Positions 25,780-34,195 of a stretch of DNA of 64,000 nucleotides are shown here, piece after piece; positions within the stretch are counted from its first letter, which is position 1, and each line of letters starts with the position of its first letter. Source of the stretch: Caldifarciminota bacterium UBA5631 (GTDB taxonomy: Bacteria; Hydrothermota; Hydrothermia; UBA1063); assembly GCA_002421425.1 (NCBI GenBank), contig DIJZ01000011.1, positions 1 through 64,000 on the forward strand, written 5' to 3'. The notes under the pieces are model-generated. The model saw nothing but the letters and a program-made list of their open reading frames with translations. It did not search any database and was not told the DNA's origin. The translations under genes were made by a program, and so were the position numbers.

Positions 25780-26241
25780 ATGACCAGAGAAGAGGTTCTA
25801 AATAAATATGGTAAGTCGAAGGATAACCTCCTCTATATTCTACACGATATTCAGGATAGCAATCCAAGGCATTACCTTACCGAAGAGGACTTGAAAGAGG
25901 TAGCAAAGTGGCTCGAGTTACCATACAGCTATGTCCATGGCGTTGCGACATTCTACTCGATGTTCAGTTTGAAACCACGTGGAAAGTACATTATTAGAGT
26001 GTGTGAATCTCCGACGTGCCATCTTATGGGGGCAAGTAATATCATTATCGAGCTTGTAAAGTCACTGGGAGTCGGGATTGGTGAAACCACAAAGGATGAG
26101 ATATTTACGCTGGAGTTGACTTCTTGCATTGGTGTCTGTGGTGTTGCCCCTGCAATGATGATCAACAGTGAGGTTTATGGAAACTTAACGTCCGAGAAGA
26201 TTGCTCAGATAATTGATGAAAAGAGGAGGGAGTCGAAATGA
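25780..26241 (+). CDS. NuoE/HndA-like [2Fe-2S] subunit (copy 2)
   Basis: This 153-residue paralogue of the protein at 22674 keeps its ligands in VCESPTCHLMG and CIGVCGVAP. It has a slightly shorter N-terminus, and the core pattern (YVHGVATFYSMF, GETTKDEIFTLE) is retained. It pairs with the second NuoF, whose ATG overlaps its stop. Duplicate NuoE genes are known in hydrogenase-formate dehydrogenase complexes of acetogens (HytE1/HytE2). Confidence 0.92.
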   Translation: MTREEVLNKYGKSKDNLLYILHDIQDSNPRHYLTEEDLKEVAKWLELPYSYVHGVATFYSMFSLKPRGKYIIRVCESPTCHLMGASNIIIELVKSLGVGIGETTKDEIFTLELTSCIGVCGVAPAMMINSEVYGNLTSEKIAQIIDEKRRESK

Positions 26242-27845
26242 CAGTGCCAAGGATGCACGTTTTGTTACCTTTTGATCCTGATACGCTTCTTTCGGGGGTT
26301 AAGGAGTTTGAAAAGGCTCTCCTTGACGAGCTGAAGAAGAATAACCTTGAAGAAGAAATCAAAGTGCTGGAGACTGGTTCCATTGGCGTTACGGGGCGGG
26401 GTATCCTTATGGTAGTGTATCCAGAGGGCGTATATTATGCGAATCTAAAAATTGCCGATATTCCTCGACTGGTGGGGGAACACTTCGTAAAGGGCAGACC
26501 CGTTAAGGATTTGCTTCTTGGGGAGGTACCTGCACGCTTCGTAAAAAGGGAGAAGGTGGGGCTTGTAAGAGAGCAGAAGAGGGTAGTCCTTGAGAATGCT
26601 GGAATGATTGACCCTGAAAATATTGACGAATATATTGCGGTTGGCGGGTACGAGGCTCTCGAAAAGGTTTTATCATCTATGACGCCTGAAGAGGTTATTG
26701 AAGAGGTAAAGAAGTCGGGTCTTAGAGGTCGCGGTGGTGCAGGATTCCCTACAGGACTAAAATGGGAATTTACTCGTAAAGCAGAGGGGACTGAAAAGTA
26801 CATTATCTGCAATGCTGACGAAGGGGAACCCGGGACGTTCAAAGATAGACTTATAATGGAAGGTGATCCTCACAAGCTTCTGGAAGGTATGATAATTGCT
26901 GGTTATGCTATAGGCGCCCAGAAGGGGTATATTTATGTAAGGGGTGAGTACGAGCTATCAATTAGAAGGATGCAAAAGGCCATCGATGATGCCTACAAAT
27001 ACAACATACTTGGTAAAAACGTTCTTGGAACAAACTTCACCTTTGATATGGAGATTAAAAAGGGTGCAGGGGCTTATGTGTGTGGTGAGGAGACTGCTCT
27101 TATCGAGTCTCTCGAAGGAAAGAGGGGGCAGCCAAGGAACAAGCCTCCCTATCCCGTTACCCACGGTCTCTGGATGAAACCGACATCGGTTAATAATGTT
27201 GAAACCCTTGCAAATGTCCCTTCAATTATTAAGAATAGTGCAGATTGGTACAGGAGCATCGGCACTGAAAAATGCCCGGGTACAAAAGTTTTCACAATTC
27301 TTGGACATGTTGTTTACCCCGGTTTGATTGAAGTGGAGATGGGAACTACTTTGCGGGATATTATATTTAACTACGGCGGTGGGATAAAGGATGGAAAGAA
27401 GTTTAAGGGTGCTTTAGTTGGTGGAGCTGCTGGAGTTTTCCTTCCAGAAAAATTCCTCGATGTAAAGATGGATTTTGACAGCCTTAAAGAGTATAAGGCG
27501 GTACTTGGATCTGGTGCAATCCTTGTAATGAATGAAGACACTTGCATGGTGGATATGTTGTTCTCAATTATTAGATTCTTCAAACACGAATCCTGTGGTC
27601 AATGCAGCCCCTGTCGAATTGGCACCTATGAACTTTATTCATTGATAAACAAAGTAAGGGCCGGAGAGGCGAAGGAAAGTGATCTTGAAACCATGATAAA
27701 CCTCTCCGAAATAATGTTCAAATCTTCCTTCTGTCCACTTGGACAGTCATTAGTAATGCCTGTAAAAAGCGCAATTGAAAACTTCAGGGAAGAATTTGTT
27801 GCGCACCTTGACAAAAACTACCAATGTGAAAAATGCAGGAGGTAA
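26238..27845 (+). CDS. NuoF/HndC-like flavoprotein (copy 2) with degenerate N-terminal cluster domain
   Basis: The 535-residue paralogue of 24105-25769 keeps the FMN/NADH core (GLRGRGGAGFPTG, NADEGEPGTFKDR) and the C-terminal [4Fe-4S] motif ESCGQCSPCRIG ... SFCPLGQS. The thioredoxin-like N-terminal domain is present (VYPEGVYYANL aligns with the first copy) but its four cysteines are gone: the first pair is replaced within VLLPFDPDTLL, the second by Ser48 and Thr52 in ETGSIGVTGRG. It should still bind flavin and NAD(P)H but cannot carry the N-terminal [2Fe-2S] cluster. A CxxC pair ends the protein. Confidence 0.92.
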   Translation: MTVPRMHVLLPFDPDTLLSGVKEFEKALLDELKKNNLEEEIKVLETGSIGVTGRGILMVVYPEGVYYANLKIADIPRLVGEHFVKGRPVKDLLLGEVPARFVKREKVGLVREQKRVVLENAGMIDPENIDEYIAVGGYEALEKVLSSMTPEEVIEEVKKSGLRGRGGAGFPTGLKWEFTRKAEGTEKYIICNADEGEPGTFKDRLIMEGDPHKLLEGMIIAGYAIGAQKGYIYVRGEYELSIRRMQKAIDDAYKYNILGKNVLGTNFTFDMEIKKGAGAYVCGEETALIESLEGKRGQPRNKPPYPVTHGLWMKPTSVNNVETLANVPSIIKNSADWYRSIGTEKCPGTKVFTILGHVVYPGLIEVEMGTTLRDIIFNYGGGIKDGKKFKGALVGGAAGVFLPEKFLDVKMDFDSLKEYKAVLGSGAILVMNEDTCMVDMLFSIIRFFKHESCGQCSPCRIGTYELYSLINKVRAGEAKESDLETMINLSEIMFKSSFCPLGQSLVMPVKSAIENFREEFVAHLDKNYQCEKCRR

Positions 27846-27851
27846 CCTTTT

Positions 27852-29642
27852 ATGGCAGAAATGGTTAAACTTTTCATAGATGGAAAAGAAGTAGAGGTGG
27901 AAAAGAATTCGACAATTCTGGATGCTGCAAAAAAGGCGGGTTCATATATACCAACTCTTTGTTATCATCCGGATCTTTCTCCTACAGGAGCATGTGGCGT
28001 TTGTGTTGTGGAAATAGAAGGTTCTCCAACTCCAAAGAGATCCTGCTGTACGCCTGTTTCTCAGGGTATGAAGGTTACTACCAATTCGAAATCGCTCAGA
28101 GAAATAAGGAAAACTATTGTGCAACTTCTTCTTTCAGACCATGATGTAACATGTCCAACATGCTCAGCCAATGAGAAATGTGAACTTCAATCCTTAGCGA
28201 ACTATCTTGGAGTCGATACAAATGGACTTCCAGCAATTCTTGAGAGGAAGCCACTGGATGAAACAAGCGTTTCTATTGTTAGGGACCCAAACAAATGTAT
28301 TCTGTGTGGCAGGTGTGTGACTGTGTGTAGTGAACTGCAGACGGTCTCAGCAATAACGATAGCAGAGAGAGGGTTTGAAGCTGTGGTTGATACTTTCTTC
28401 TCTCAGGGTCTCGGTAACAGCTCTTGCGTGAATTGCGGGCAGTGCACTGTATTTTGCCCGACGGGCGCACTTAGTGAAAGAAGCGAAATTGATATGGTGT
28501 GGGATGCGCTTTTAGATCCTGACAAAGTGGTAGTAGTCCAGGAAGCGCCATCCATAAGAGCAACTCTGGGGGAAGAATTTGGAATGGAAGTTGGGACTGT
28601 AACGGTGGGAAAAATGTATGCTGCGTTGCGGAGGCTCGGGTTTGATGTGGTTTTTGACACAAACTTTGCAGCAGACCTCACTATTATGGAGGAGGCTAAC
28701 GAGTTAGTTGAGAGAGTTAAGAGTGGAGGTCCTTTGCCGCTTATTACCTCTTGCTCACCGGGATGGATCAAGTTTATGGAAACCTTCTTCCCCGATCTTG
28801 CTAAATATGTATCAACGTGCAAGTCTCCACAACAGATGTTCGGGACTCTTTCAAAGACATATTTTGCTGAGGAAGCCGGGATTGATCCATCGAAGATTGT
28901 CAGTGTTTCAATAATGCCATGTACCGCGAAGAAATTCGAGGCAAGAAGGCCTGAAATGAGGGATTCTGGATTTCAGGATGTGGATTACGTTCTTACTACA
29001 AGGGAATTTGTAAGGATGTTAAAGTCCGCTGGTCTTGACCTTAAGGAACTGCCTGACGAAAGACCCGATGAATTGATGGGAATGTATACTGGCGCTGCCA
29101 CGATATTTGGGGCTACTGGTGGTGTAATGGAGGCTGCAGTCAGAACTGCTTACTGGATGATCACGGGGAAGGAGCTGGAGAATCTCGATGTAACAGCAGT
29201 TAGAGGCATGGCAGGTATAAAAGAGGCTGAGCTGGACATCAACGGACTGAAGGTTAAGGTTGCCGTTGCCCATGGACTTGGCAATGCAAGGGAACTTCTG
29301 ACAAAAGTTAGGAAGCAGATAGAAGAAACTGGAAAGAGCGAATATGCATTCATAGAAATTATGGCATGTCCCGGTGGATGTGTAGGTGGAGGTGGACAGC
29401 CCAAGGGAAGTACCTTTGCCATGAGAGCAAGAAGAGGTGAAGGATTATACGCGGAAGATAAATCCTTGCCTTTACGGAGATCTCACGAGAATCCAGCGAT
29501 AAAGAGAATTTACGAGAAATTCCTGAAAAAGCCCGGCTCGGGAGTTTCTCACAAACTACTTCATACCTTCTATTATAAACGCTGCGACCTTTCAGGGTGT
29601 ACAATTGAATCTGTAACTGAGAAACACGCAAATCACCACTGA
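27852..29642 (+). CDS. hydA: [FeFe] hydrogenase catalytic subunit, HndD/multimeric type
   Basis: The 596-residue enzyme has a ferredoxin-like [2Fe-2S] domain (Cys37, Cys48, Cys51, Cys65), a His-ligated [4Fe-4S] site (His97, Cys101, Cys104, Cys110) and two [4Fe-4S] motifs (149-159 and 192-202). The H-cluster domain follows: TSCSPGW at 299-305, MPCTAKKFE with Cys357, and MACPGGCVGGGGQP with Cys506 and Cys510. It reduces protons or oxidises H2, receiving electrons through NuoE and NuoF. The second Cys of the usual TSCCP motif, the proton relay in well-studied enzymes, is Ser302. I recall the same variant in HndD-type enzymes. Confidence 0.97.
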   Translation: MAEMVKLFIDGKEVEVEKNSTILDAAKKAGSYIPTLCYHPDLSPTGACGVCVVEIEGSPTPKRSCCTPVSQGMKVTTNSKSLREIRKTIVQLLLSDHDVTCPTCSANEKCELQSLANYLGVDTNGLPAILERKPLDETSVSIVRDPNKCILCGRCVTVCSELQTVSAITIAERGFEAVVDTFFSQGLGNSSCVNCGQCTVFCPTGALSERSEIDMVWDALLDPDKVVVVQEAPSIRATLGEEFGMEVGTVTVGKMYAALRRLGFDVVFDTNFAADLTIMEEANELVERVKSGGPLPLITSCSPGWIKFMETFFPDLAKYVSTCKSPQQMFGTLSKTYFAEEAGIDPSKIVSVSIMPCTAKKFEARRPEMRDSGFQDVDYVLTTREFVRMLKSAGLDLKELPDERPDELMGMYTGAATIFGATGGVMEAAVRTAYWMITGKELENLDVTAVRGMAGIKEAELDINGLKVKVAVAHGLGNARELLTKVRKQIEETGKSEYAFIEIMACPGGCVGGGGQPKGSTFAMRARRGEGLYAEDKSLPLRRSHENPAIKRIYEKFLKKPGSGVSHKLLHTFYYKRCDLSGCTIESVTEKHANHH

Positions 29643-29655
29643 GGAGCATTATACG

Positions 29656-29904
29656 ATGAGTGAAAAATGGGGAATTAGTACAATCACTATAGCAATGGTA
29701 GATAACTCGCACGCAATGAAGGTCCAGGATATTCTTCACCGATATGCCAGCCACATATACGGACGTCTGGGACTTCCATCAAGATGTGCGAGATATTTTA
29801 TAATCTCAGTGGTGTTTCTTGGTGAAGAGGAAAAAGCAAGGGAGTTGGTAGAAGTATTAAATAGAGAAGTTCCTGAAGTCAGAGTAGGAATTAGCAGCCT
29901 GTAG
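29656..29904 (+). CDS. TM1266-like iron-only hydrogenase system protein (copy 1)
   Basis: The 82-residue protein has the pattern ITIAMVDNSHAMKVQDILHRYASHIYGRLGLP, typical of the small TM1266 family found beside [FeFe] hydrogenase genes. The fold is ferredoxin-like, related to the NikR C-terminal domain. The proposed role is regulation of the hydrogenase system; the ligand is not established. AGGAG precedes the ATG, and it follows hydA by 13 bases. Confidence 0.8.
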   Translation: MSEKWGISTITIAMVDNSHAMKVQDILHRYASHIYGRLGLPSRCARYFIISVVFLGEEEKARELVEVLNREVPEVRVGISSL

Positions 29905-29966
29905 AAGATATTCGGGCTATAATCCCCGCTCTGAGGTGAGGGGCTACCTGAACCGAGGAGGTGAAG

Positions 29967-30233
29967 ATGGGGAATTACAAAGAGAGTGGCAATCCAGAAC
30001 GGTTAGGTCTTGTAGGTATTTTTGTTAATGATAAAGATGCCGTAAGGCCAGTCCAGGAAACAATTTCTTCTTATTTCGACAAAATCCTGGGTAGAGCAGG
30101 TTTTAATACACCTGAAGCAACGGTTATTGTTCTCCTTTTTAAGGGGAATACCGATGATCTTGGTGCTTTTACTGGAAAAATGGGGAAAATAAAAGGGGTT
30201 CAGGTAAAGACCCTTTTGAAAAAGTACTTATAG
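29967..30233 (+). CDS. TM1266-like iron-only hydrogenase system protein (copy 2)
   Basis: The start is the ATG at 29967 after GAGGAGG. The 88-residue paralogue of the preceding gene (LGLVGIFVNDKDAVRPVQETISSYFDKILGRAGF) has diverged well beyond half of its residues. Two tandem copies may form a heterodimer or respond to different signals. The 62 bases between them contain a GC-rich stretch with a weak stem but no clear terminator. Confidence 0.78.
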   Translation: MGNYKESGNPERLGLVGIFVNDKDAVRPVQETISSYFDKILGRAGFNTPEATVIVLLFKGNTDDLGAFTGKMGKIKGVQVKTLLKKYL

Positions 30234-30243
30234 GGGGATAAAT

Positions 30244-31728
30244 ATGCCACAAGTAGAAAGCTGGGTAAAAACTCGAATTAAAGAGGATGAAATTGAAAAG
30301 TACTTGATAGATGGAAGGGATTTCATCGACGATGAGGAAATATGGGAGAAGATTAATGAGAATAGAAATCCTGACAGAAGATGGATAAGGGAGATTTTTG
30401 ATAAGGCTTTAAGGATTGAGACGCTGACTCCTGACGAAACAGCAGCCCTTATAAATCTTGAAGAGGAAGACCTGATCGAAGAAATGAGACAGGTAGCGCA
30501 AAATATCAAGAAGAAGGTTTATGATAATCGAATTGTGACCTTCGCACCGCTTTATCTTGGGGATTATTGTGTAAATAATTGTCTTTACTGCGGATTTCGA
30601 AGAGAAAATCGCGTCATTAGGAGAAAGGTTCTGACTGATGAAGAGATAAGAGGAGAAACCGAAGTACTTGCGGGTGAGATTGGGCACAAGCGTCTAATAA
30701 CTGTTTACGGGGAGCATCCCTCTATGGGGGTTGATTACATAGAACGAAGCCTCCAAATTATTTACGATACAAAAGTGAAGGTTAAAAATGGGTATGGCCA
30801 GATTCGAAGGTGCAATGTGAATGCCCCACCTCTTCAGATTGATGAACTTAAACGGCTTGTGGAAGTGGGGATTGGGACTTATCAGGTTTTCCAGGAGACT
30901 TATCACCACGAAACATACGTGAAAGTTCACCCGGAGAACACTATTAAAGGGAATTACCGCTGGAGACTATATTCGATGCACAGAGCTCTTGAGGCAGGAG
31001 TGGATGATGTGGGGATTGGTGCTCTTTTCGGACTTTACGATTGGAGGTTCGAGGTGATGGGGCTTCTTTACCATGCAATAGAACTGGAAAAGAAATTCGG
31101 GATAGGTCCACATACCGTTTCTTTTCCGCGGCTTGAGCCAGCAGCTAATACCCCCTTTGTCCAGGAAACAAGACATAAAGTTAGTGACAAGGATTTTGAG
31201 AAGATTATTCTTGTTCTGAGACTTGCAATTCCGTATGCAGGGATGATTTTGACAGCAAGGGAGCCGAAAGAGATTCGAGACAGACTTGTACATTATGGTA
31301 TTACTCAGATGGATGCATCAACAAAAATAGGAATTGGGGCTTATAGTGACAGATACAATGAGCAGGAACTGCGAAGGCAGCAATTTCTAATCGGAGATAC
31401 CAGGAGTCTTGATGAGCTCATTAGGGACCTGGCAAAATTAGGCTATATAACCTCATTCTGCACTGCTGGATATCGTTGCGGGCGCACCGGTGATATGATC
31501 ATGAAACTTTTGAGGACTGGTAAAGAAGGACAGTTTTGCAAACTGAATGCTGTCCTCACGTTCAAAGAGTGGCTTCTTGATTTCGGAACACCTGAAACTC
31601 AAAAAATTGGTGATGAAATCATCCAGAAAGAACTGCGGGAAGTTAAGGAACGCATGCCAAGAATTTACAATAAGCTTATGGAATACTATCAGAGGATTGA
31701 AAATGGCGAACGAGACCTCTTTTTCTAA
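30244..31728 (+). CDS. hydG: [FeFe] hydrogenase maturase HydG with relocated C-terminal cluster cysteine
   Basis: The 494-residue radical SAM tyrosine lyase makes the CO and CN ligands of the H-cluster. The SAM-cluster motif CVNNCLYCGF and family segments (YGEHPSMGVDYIERS, VFQETYHHETY) are clear. The auxiliary-cluster motif, normally CX2CX22C, reads FCTAGYRCGRTGD ... QFC: the first and last cysteines keep the usual 26-residue separation, but the second is Gly and a Cys appears three residues later. The start ATG follows GGGGG. Confidence 0.95.
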   Translation: MPQVESWVKTRIKEDEIEKYLIDGRDFIDDEEIWEKINENRNPDRRWIREIFDKALRIETLTPDETAALINLEEEDLIEEMRQVAQNIKKKVYDNRIVTFAPLYLGDYCVNNCLYCGFRRENRVIRRKVLTDEEIRGETEVLAGEIGHKRLITVYGEHPSMGVDYIERSLQIIYDTKVKVKNGYGQIRRCNVNAPPLQIDELKRLVEVGIGTYQVFQETYHHETYVKVHPENTIKGNYRWRLYSMHRALEAGVDDVGIGALFGLYDWRFEVMGLLYHAIELEKKFGIGPHTVSFPRLEPAANTPFVQETRHKVSDKDFEKIILVLRLAIPYAGMILTAREPKEIRDRLVHYGITQMDASTKIGIGAYSDRYNEQELRRQQFLIGDTRSLDELIRDLAKLGYITSFCTAGYRCGRTGDMIMKLLRTGKEGQFCKLNAVLTFKEWLLDFGTPETQKIGDEIIQKELREVKERMPRIYNKLMEYYQRIENGERDLFF

Positions 31729-31984
31729 GAAGATTTTGGAGTTTCTGAAAACTGTTTCAGAGGAATACCATACCGGTGGAATATGGATATCCAAAAGGCT
31801 TGGAAGAAGATGGTCTTTCTGGTGCGGATTGGAACCAGATTCATGTCTTCCGCCGCAAATGCTCAGGATAAATGAAGATTACGCTCTTTTCTGCGAAAAC
31901 AAAGAGTTACTTGAAAAGGAATGGGAAAGATTGGTAAGAGAACTGGAAACTCTAATTAAGGGGAGTACAAGGGAATGTCAGTGA
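31703..31984 (+). CDS. Small unknown protein between hydG and hydE
   Basis: The 93-residue product starts at an ATG (31703) inside the end of hydG and runs ten bases into hydE, so it is translationally coupled to both. It is mostly helical by composition, with a central segment GGIWISKRLGRRWSFWCG followed by a Cys, a Leu-Pro-Pro and ENKELLEKEWERLVRELETL. I recognise no family. Its tight embedding in the maturase block suggests a role linked to HydG or HydE. Confidence 0.65.
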   Translation: MANETSFSKKILEFLKTVSEEYHTGGIWISKRLGRRWSFWCGLEPDSCLPPQMLRINEDYALFCENKELLEKEWERLVRELETLIKGSTRECQ

Positions 31985-32991
31985 ATTTAAGTACCCGTGA
32001 AATTGAGGAACTTCTTGAGGGCAGTGACGATAGGTGGCTTTTCGAAGAGGCAAGGAGAGTCAAAGCAGCGGTCTTTGGAAAGGATGTATATTTTCGCGGG
32101 GTAGTGGAGTTTTCCAACTATTGCGCTGAGGATTGTTATTACTGTGGCCTAAGAGCGGGAAACAGGAATTTATATAGGTACAGGTTAACCAAAGAAGAGA
32201 TCCTCGAAACTGCAGAAATGGGCTATTTATGCGGACTTAAGACCATAGTTCTTCAGTCGGGTGACGATCACTTTTATAAAAAGGATGATATTACTTTCAT
32301 AATTAGAGAAATTCTTTCCAGAATGGATGTTGTCATAACCCTCTCCCTTGGAGAGAGAAGCTTGGAAGAGATTAAGGAGTGGAGGAAGGCAGGGGCTGAA
32401 CGGTACTTACTAAAAATTGAGACCTTTAATAAAGCACTTTACGAGAAGTACAGGCCAGGTAGGAAGCTGGAGGAAAGGATAAGACTTCTTGAGTATATGA
32501 AAGGTGTGGGTTATGAAACTGGATCTGGAATAATTGTTGGACTTCCTGGTCAGACTGTGAAGGATATTGCCGCAGATTTGCACAGACTTTCCGAGTTGGA
32601 GCTCGAAATGATTGCTGTTGGCCCTTTTATACCTCATCCTGAGACACCTCTCGGCCTGGAGAGCCCAGGTAATCCTCTCCTTTCTCTAAGGTGTATTGCG
32701 GTATTAAGGATATTGAACCCATTGGCAAATATTCCTTCTACCAGTGCTCTTGCTTCCTTTGGGATGGATTTCCGGGCAAAAGGCCTTGAAGCAGGTGCTA
32801 ATGTTGTTATGCCTTCGATAACACCTTCTAAGGTGAGACTTTTTTATAAGATTTATCCTGGTAAGAATGAGGGGTGTATGTGTGTAATTGAAGAGATGGA
32901 TTACTTGAAAAAAATGGTAGAAAATGCGGGACACAGGGTAAGTGATTCAAAGGGTTATTCCCCCAGGAGGTTTTATGCGAAGGGCTCCTAA
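31975..32991 (+). CDS. hydE: [FeFe] hydrogenase maturase HydE
   Basis: This 338-residue radical SAM protein of the BioB-like group has the SAM-cluster motif CAEDCYYCG and the HydE segments LQSGDD, TLSLGERS, YRPGRKLEERI and GFxPHPETPLG-like VGPFIPHPETPLG. It acts on the HydG product to help build the dithiomethylamine-bridged diiron site. GGGGAGT lies upstream of the ATG; the end overlaps the hydF start by 17 bases. Confidence 0.95.
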   Translation: MSVNLSTREIEELLEGSDDRWLFEEARRVKAAVFGKDVYFRGVVEFSNYCAEDCYYCGLRAGNRNLYRYRLTKEEILETAEMGYLCGLKTIVLQSGDDHFYKKDDITFIIREILSRMDVVITLSLGERSLEEIKEWRKAGAERYLLKIETFNKALYEKYRPGRKLEERIRLLEYMKGVGYETGSGIIVGLPGQTVKDIAADLHRLSELELEMIAVGPFIPHPETPLGLESPGNPLLSLRCIAVLRILNPLANIPSTSALASFGMDFRAKGLEAGANVVMPSITPSKVRLFYKIYPGKNEGCMCVIEEMDYLKKMVENAGHRVSDSKGYSPRRFYAKGS

Positions 32992-34195
32992 GGGCGAAAG
33001 AGTAATTATTGCTCTTCTTGGCAGAAGAAACTCGGGTAAATCATCCCTCATAAATGCGATTGTCGGGCAGGAGATAGCAATTGTATCAGAAGTGCCCGGG
33101 ACAACCACTGATCCTGTTGACAAACATTATGAACTTCTTCCTCTTGGACCTGTAACTTTTTACGATACCCCTGGCCTTGACGATGTAGGATATCTCGGAG
33201 AATTACGGGTAAAAGCTACAAAAAAGATTCTTGCAAAATGTGACATTGCCCTTCTGGTCGTTGACGAAAGGGGGATTGGAGAGTGTGAGGTGAATATTCT
33301 TCAGGAACTTAGAGAAAAAAACATACCAACTATTGTTGTTTTCAACAAAATTGATATTGCAGTACCTGATGAGAAGGATATTGAATTTTGTAAGAATCTC
33401 ACTTTTCCCTACGTAATGGTTTCAACGGTTTCAAAAGAAGGAGTATTGGAGCTCAAGGAGAAGATAATTGAAACTGTTCCATCTTTCCTGAAGGAAGAAC
33501 AGGTCCTTGTTCAGGACTTGATAAACCCCGGTGAATTGGTGGTTTTGGTTGTTCCTATTGATTTATCGGCACCGAAGGGGAGGTTAATCTTACCTCAGGT
33601 GCAGGTACTTAGAAGTATCCTTGATGCTAATGCAATTGCCGTTGTGACAAAAGAATCGGAGCTCGAGAAGACACTGAACTCACTCTCCATTAAGCCTTCA
33701 CTGGTAATTACTGATTCTCAAGCGATAGGAATAGTGTCCAGAATTGTACCTGAAGATGTGAGGCTTACAACTTTTTCAATAATTATGGCAAGATACAAGA
33801 GTGGAAATCTTGACACATTGCTTGAGGGTCTGGAAACTATTAATGATCTCAAGGATGGAGATAGGGTTTTAATAAGTGAGGCGTGCTCACACCATCCACT
33901 GGAAGATGACATTGGAAAAGTGAAAATTCCAGGCTGGATTTTGAAACACACTGGGAAGAGAATCCATTTTGACGTATACCAGGGTGGAGATTTTCCTGAA
34001 GACCTTGAAAAGTATAAACTTGTGGTGCATTGCGGAGCATGTATGTTGAATCCTGCAGAGATGAAGCATAGAATAATAGAATGTAGAAGAAGAGGAGTTC
34101 CAATAACAAATTATGGTATGACAATCTCGAAGATTCATGGGGTTATTGATAGAGTTTTGAGACCGTTCAAGATTGAAAAGAAGGGGGTTTTATGA
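32975..34195 (+). CDS. hydF: [FeFe] hydrogenase maturase HydF, GTPase scaffold
   Basis: The start is the ATG at 32975, behind AGGAGG. The 406-residue protein has a GTPase domain (GRRNSGKSS, DTPGLDDVG, NKID), a dimerisation domain and a C-terminal cluster-binding domain with EACSHHP and VVHCGACMLN, matching the CxH ... HCxxC ligand set. HydF carries the diiron precursor and delivers it to HydA. With hydG and hydE it gives a complete maturation set. Confidence 0.95.
   Translation: MRRAPKGERVIIALLGRRNSGKSSLINAIVGQEIAIVSEVPGTTTDPVDKHYELLPLGPVTFYDTPGLDDVGYLGELRVKATKKILAKCDIALLVVDERGIGECEVNILQELREKNIPTIVVFNKIDIAVPDEKDIEFCKNLTFPYVMVSTVSKEGVLELKEKIIETVPSFLKEEQVLVQDLINPGELVVLVVPIDLSAPKGRLILPQVQVLRSILDANAIAVVTKESELEKTLNSLSIKPSLVITDSQAIGIVSRIVPEDVRLTTFSIIMARYKSGNLDTLLEGLETINDLKDGDRVLISEACSHHPLEDDIGKVKIPGWILKHTGKRIHFDVYQGGDFPEDLEKYKLVVHCGACMLNPAEMKHRIIECRRRGVPITNYGMTISKIHGVIDRVLRPFKIEKKGVL

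Noticed and set aside
29905..29966. GC-rich hairpin acting as attenuator between the two TM1266-like genes
   Set aside because: The best stem is three to four pairs with bulges and no U-run follows.
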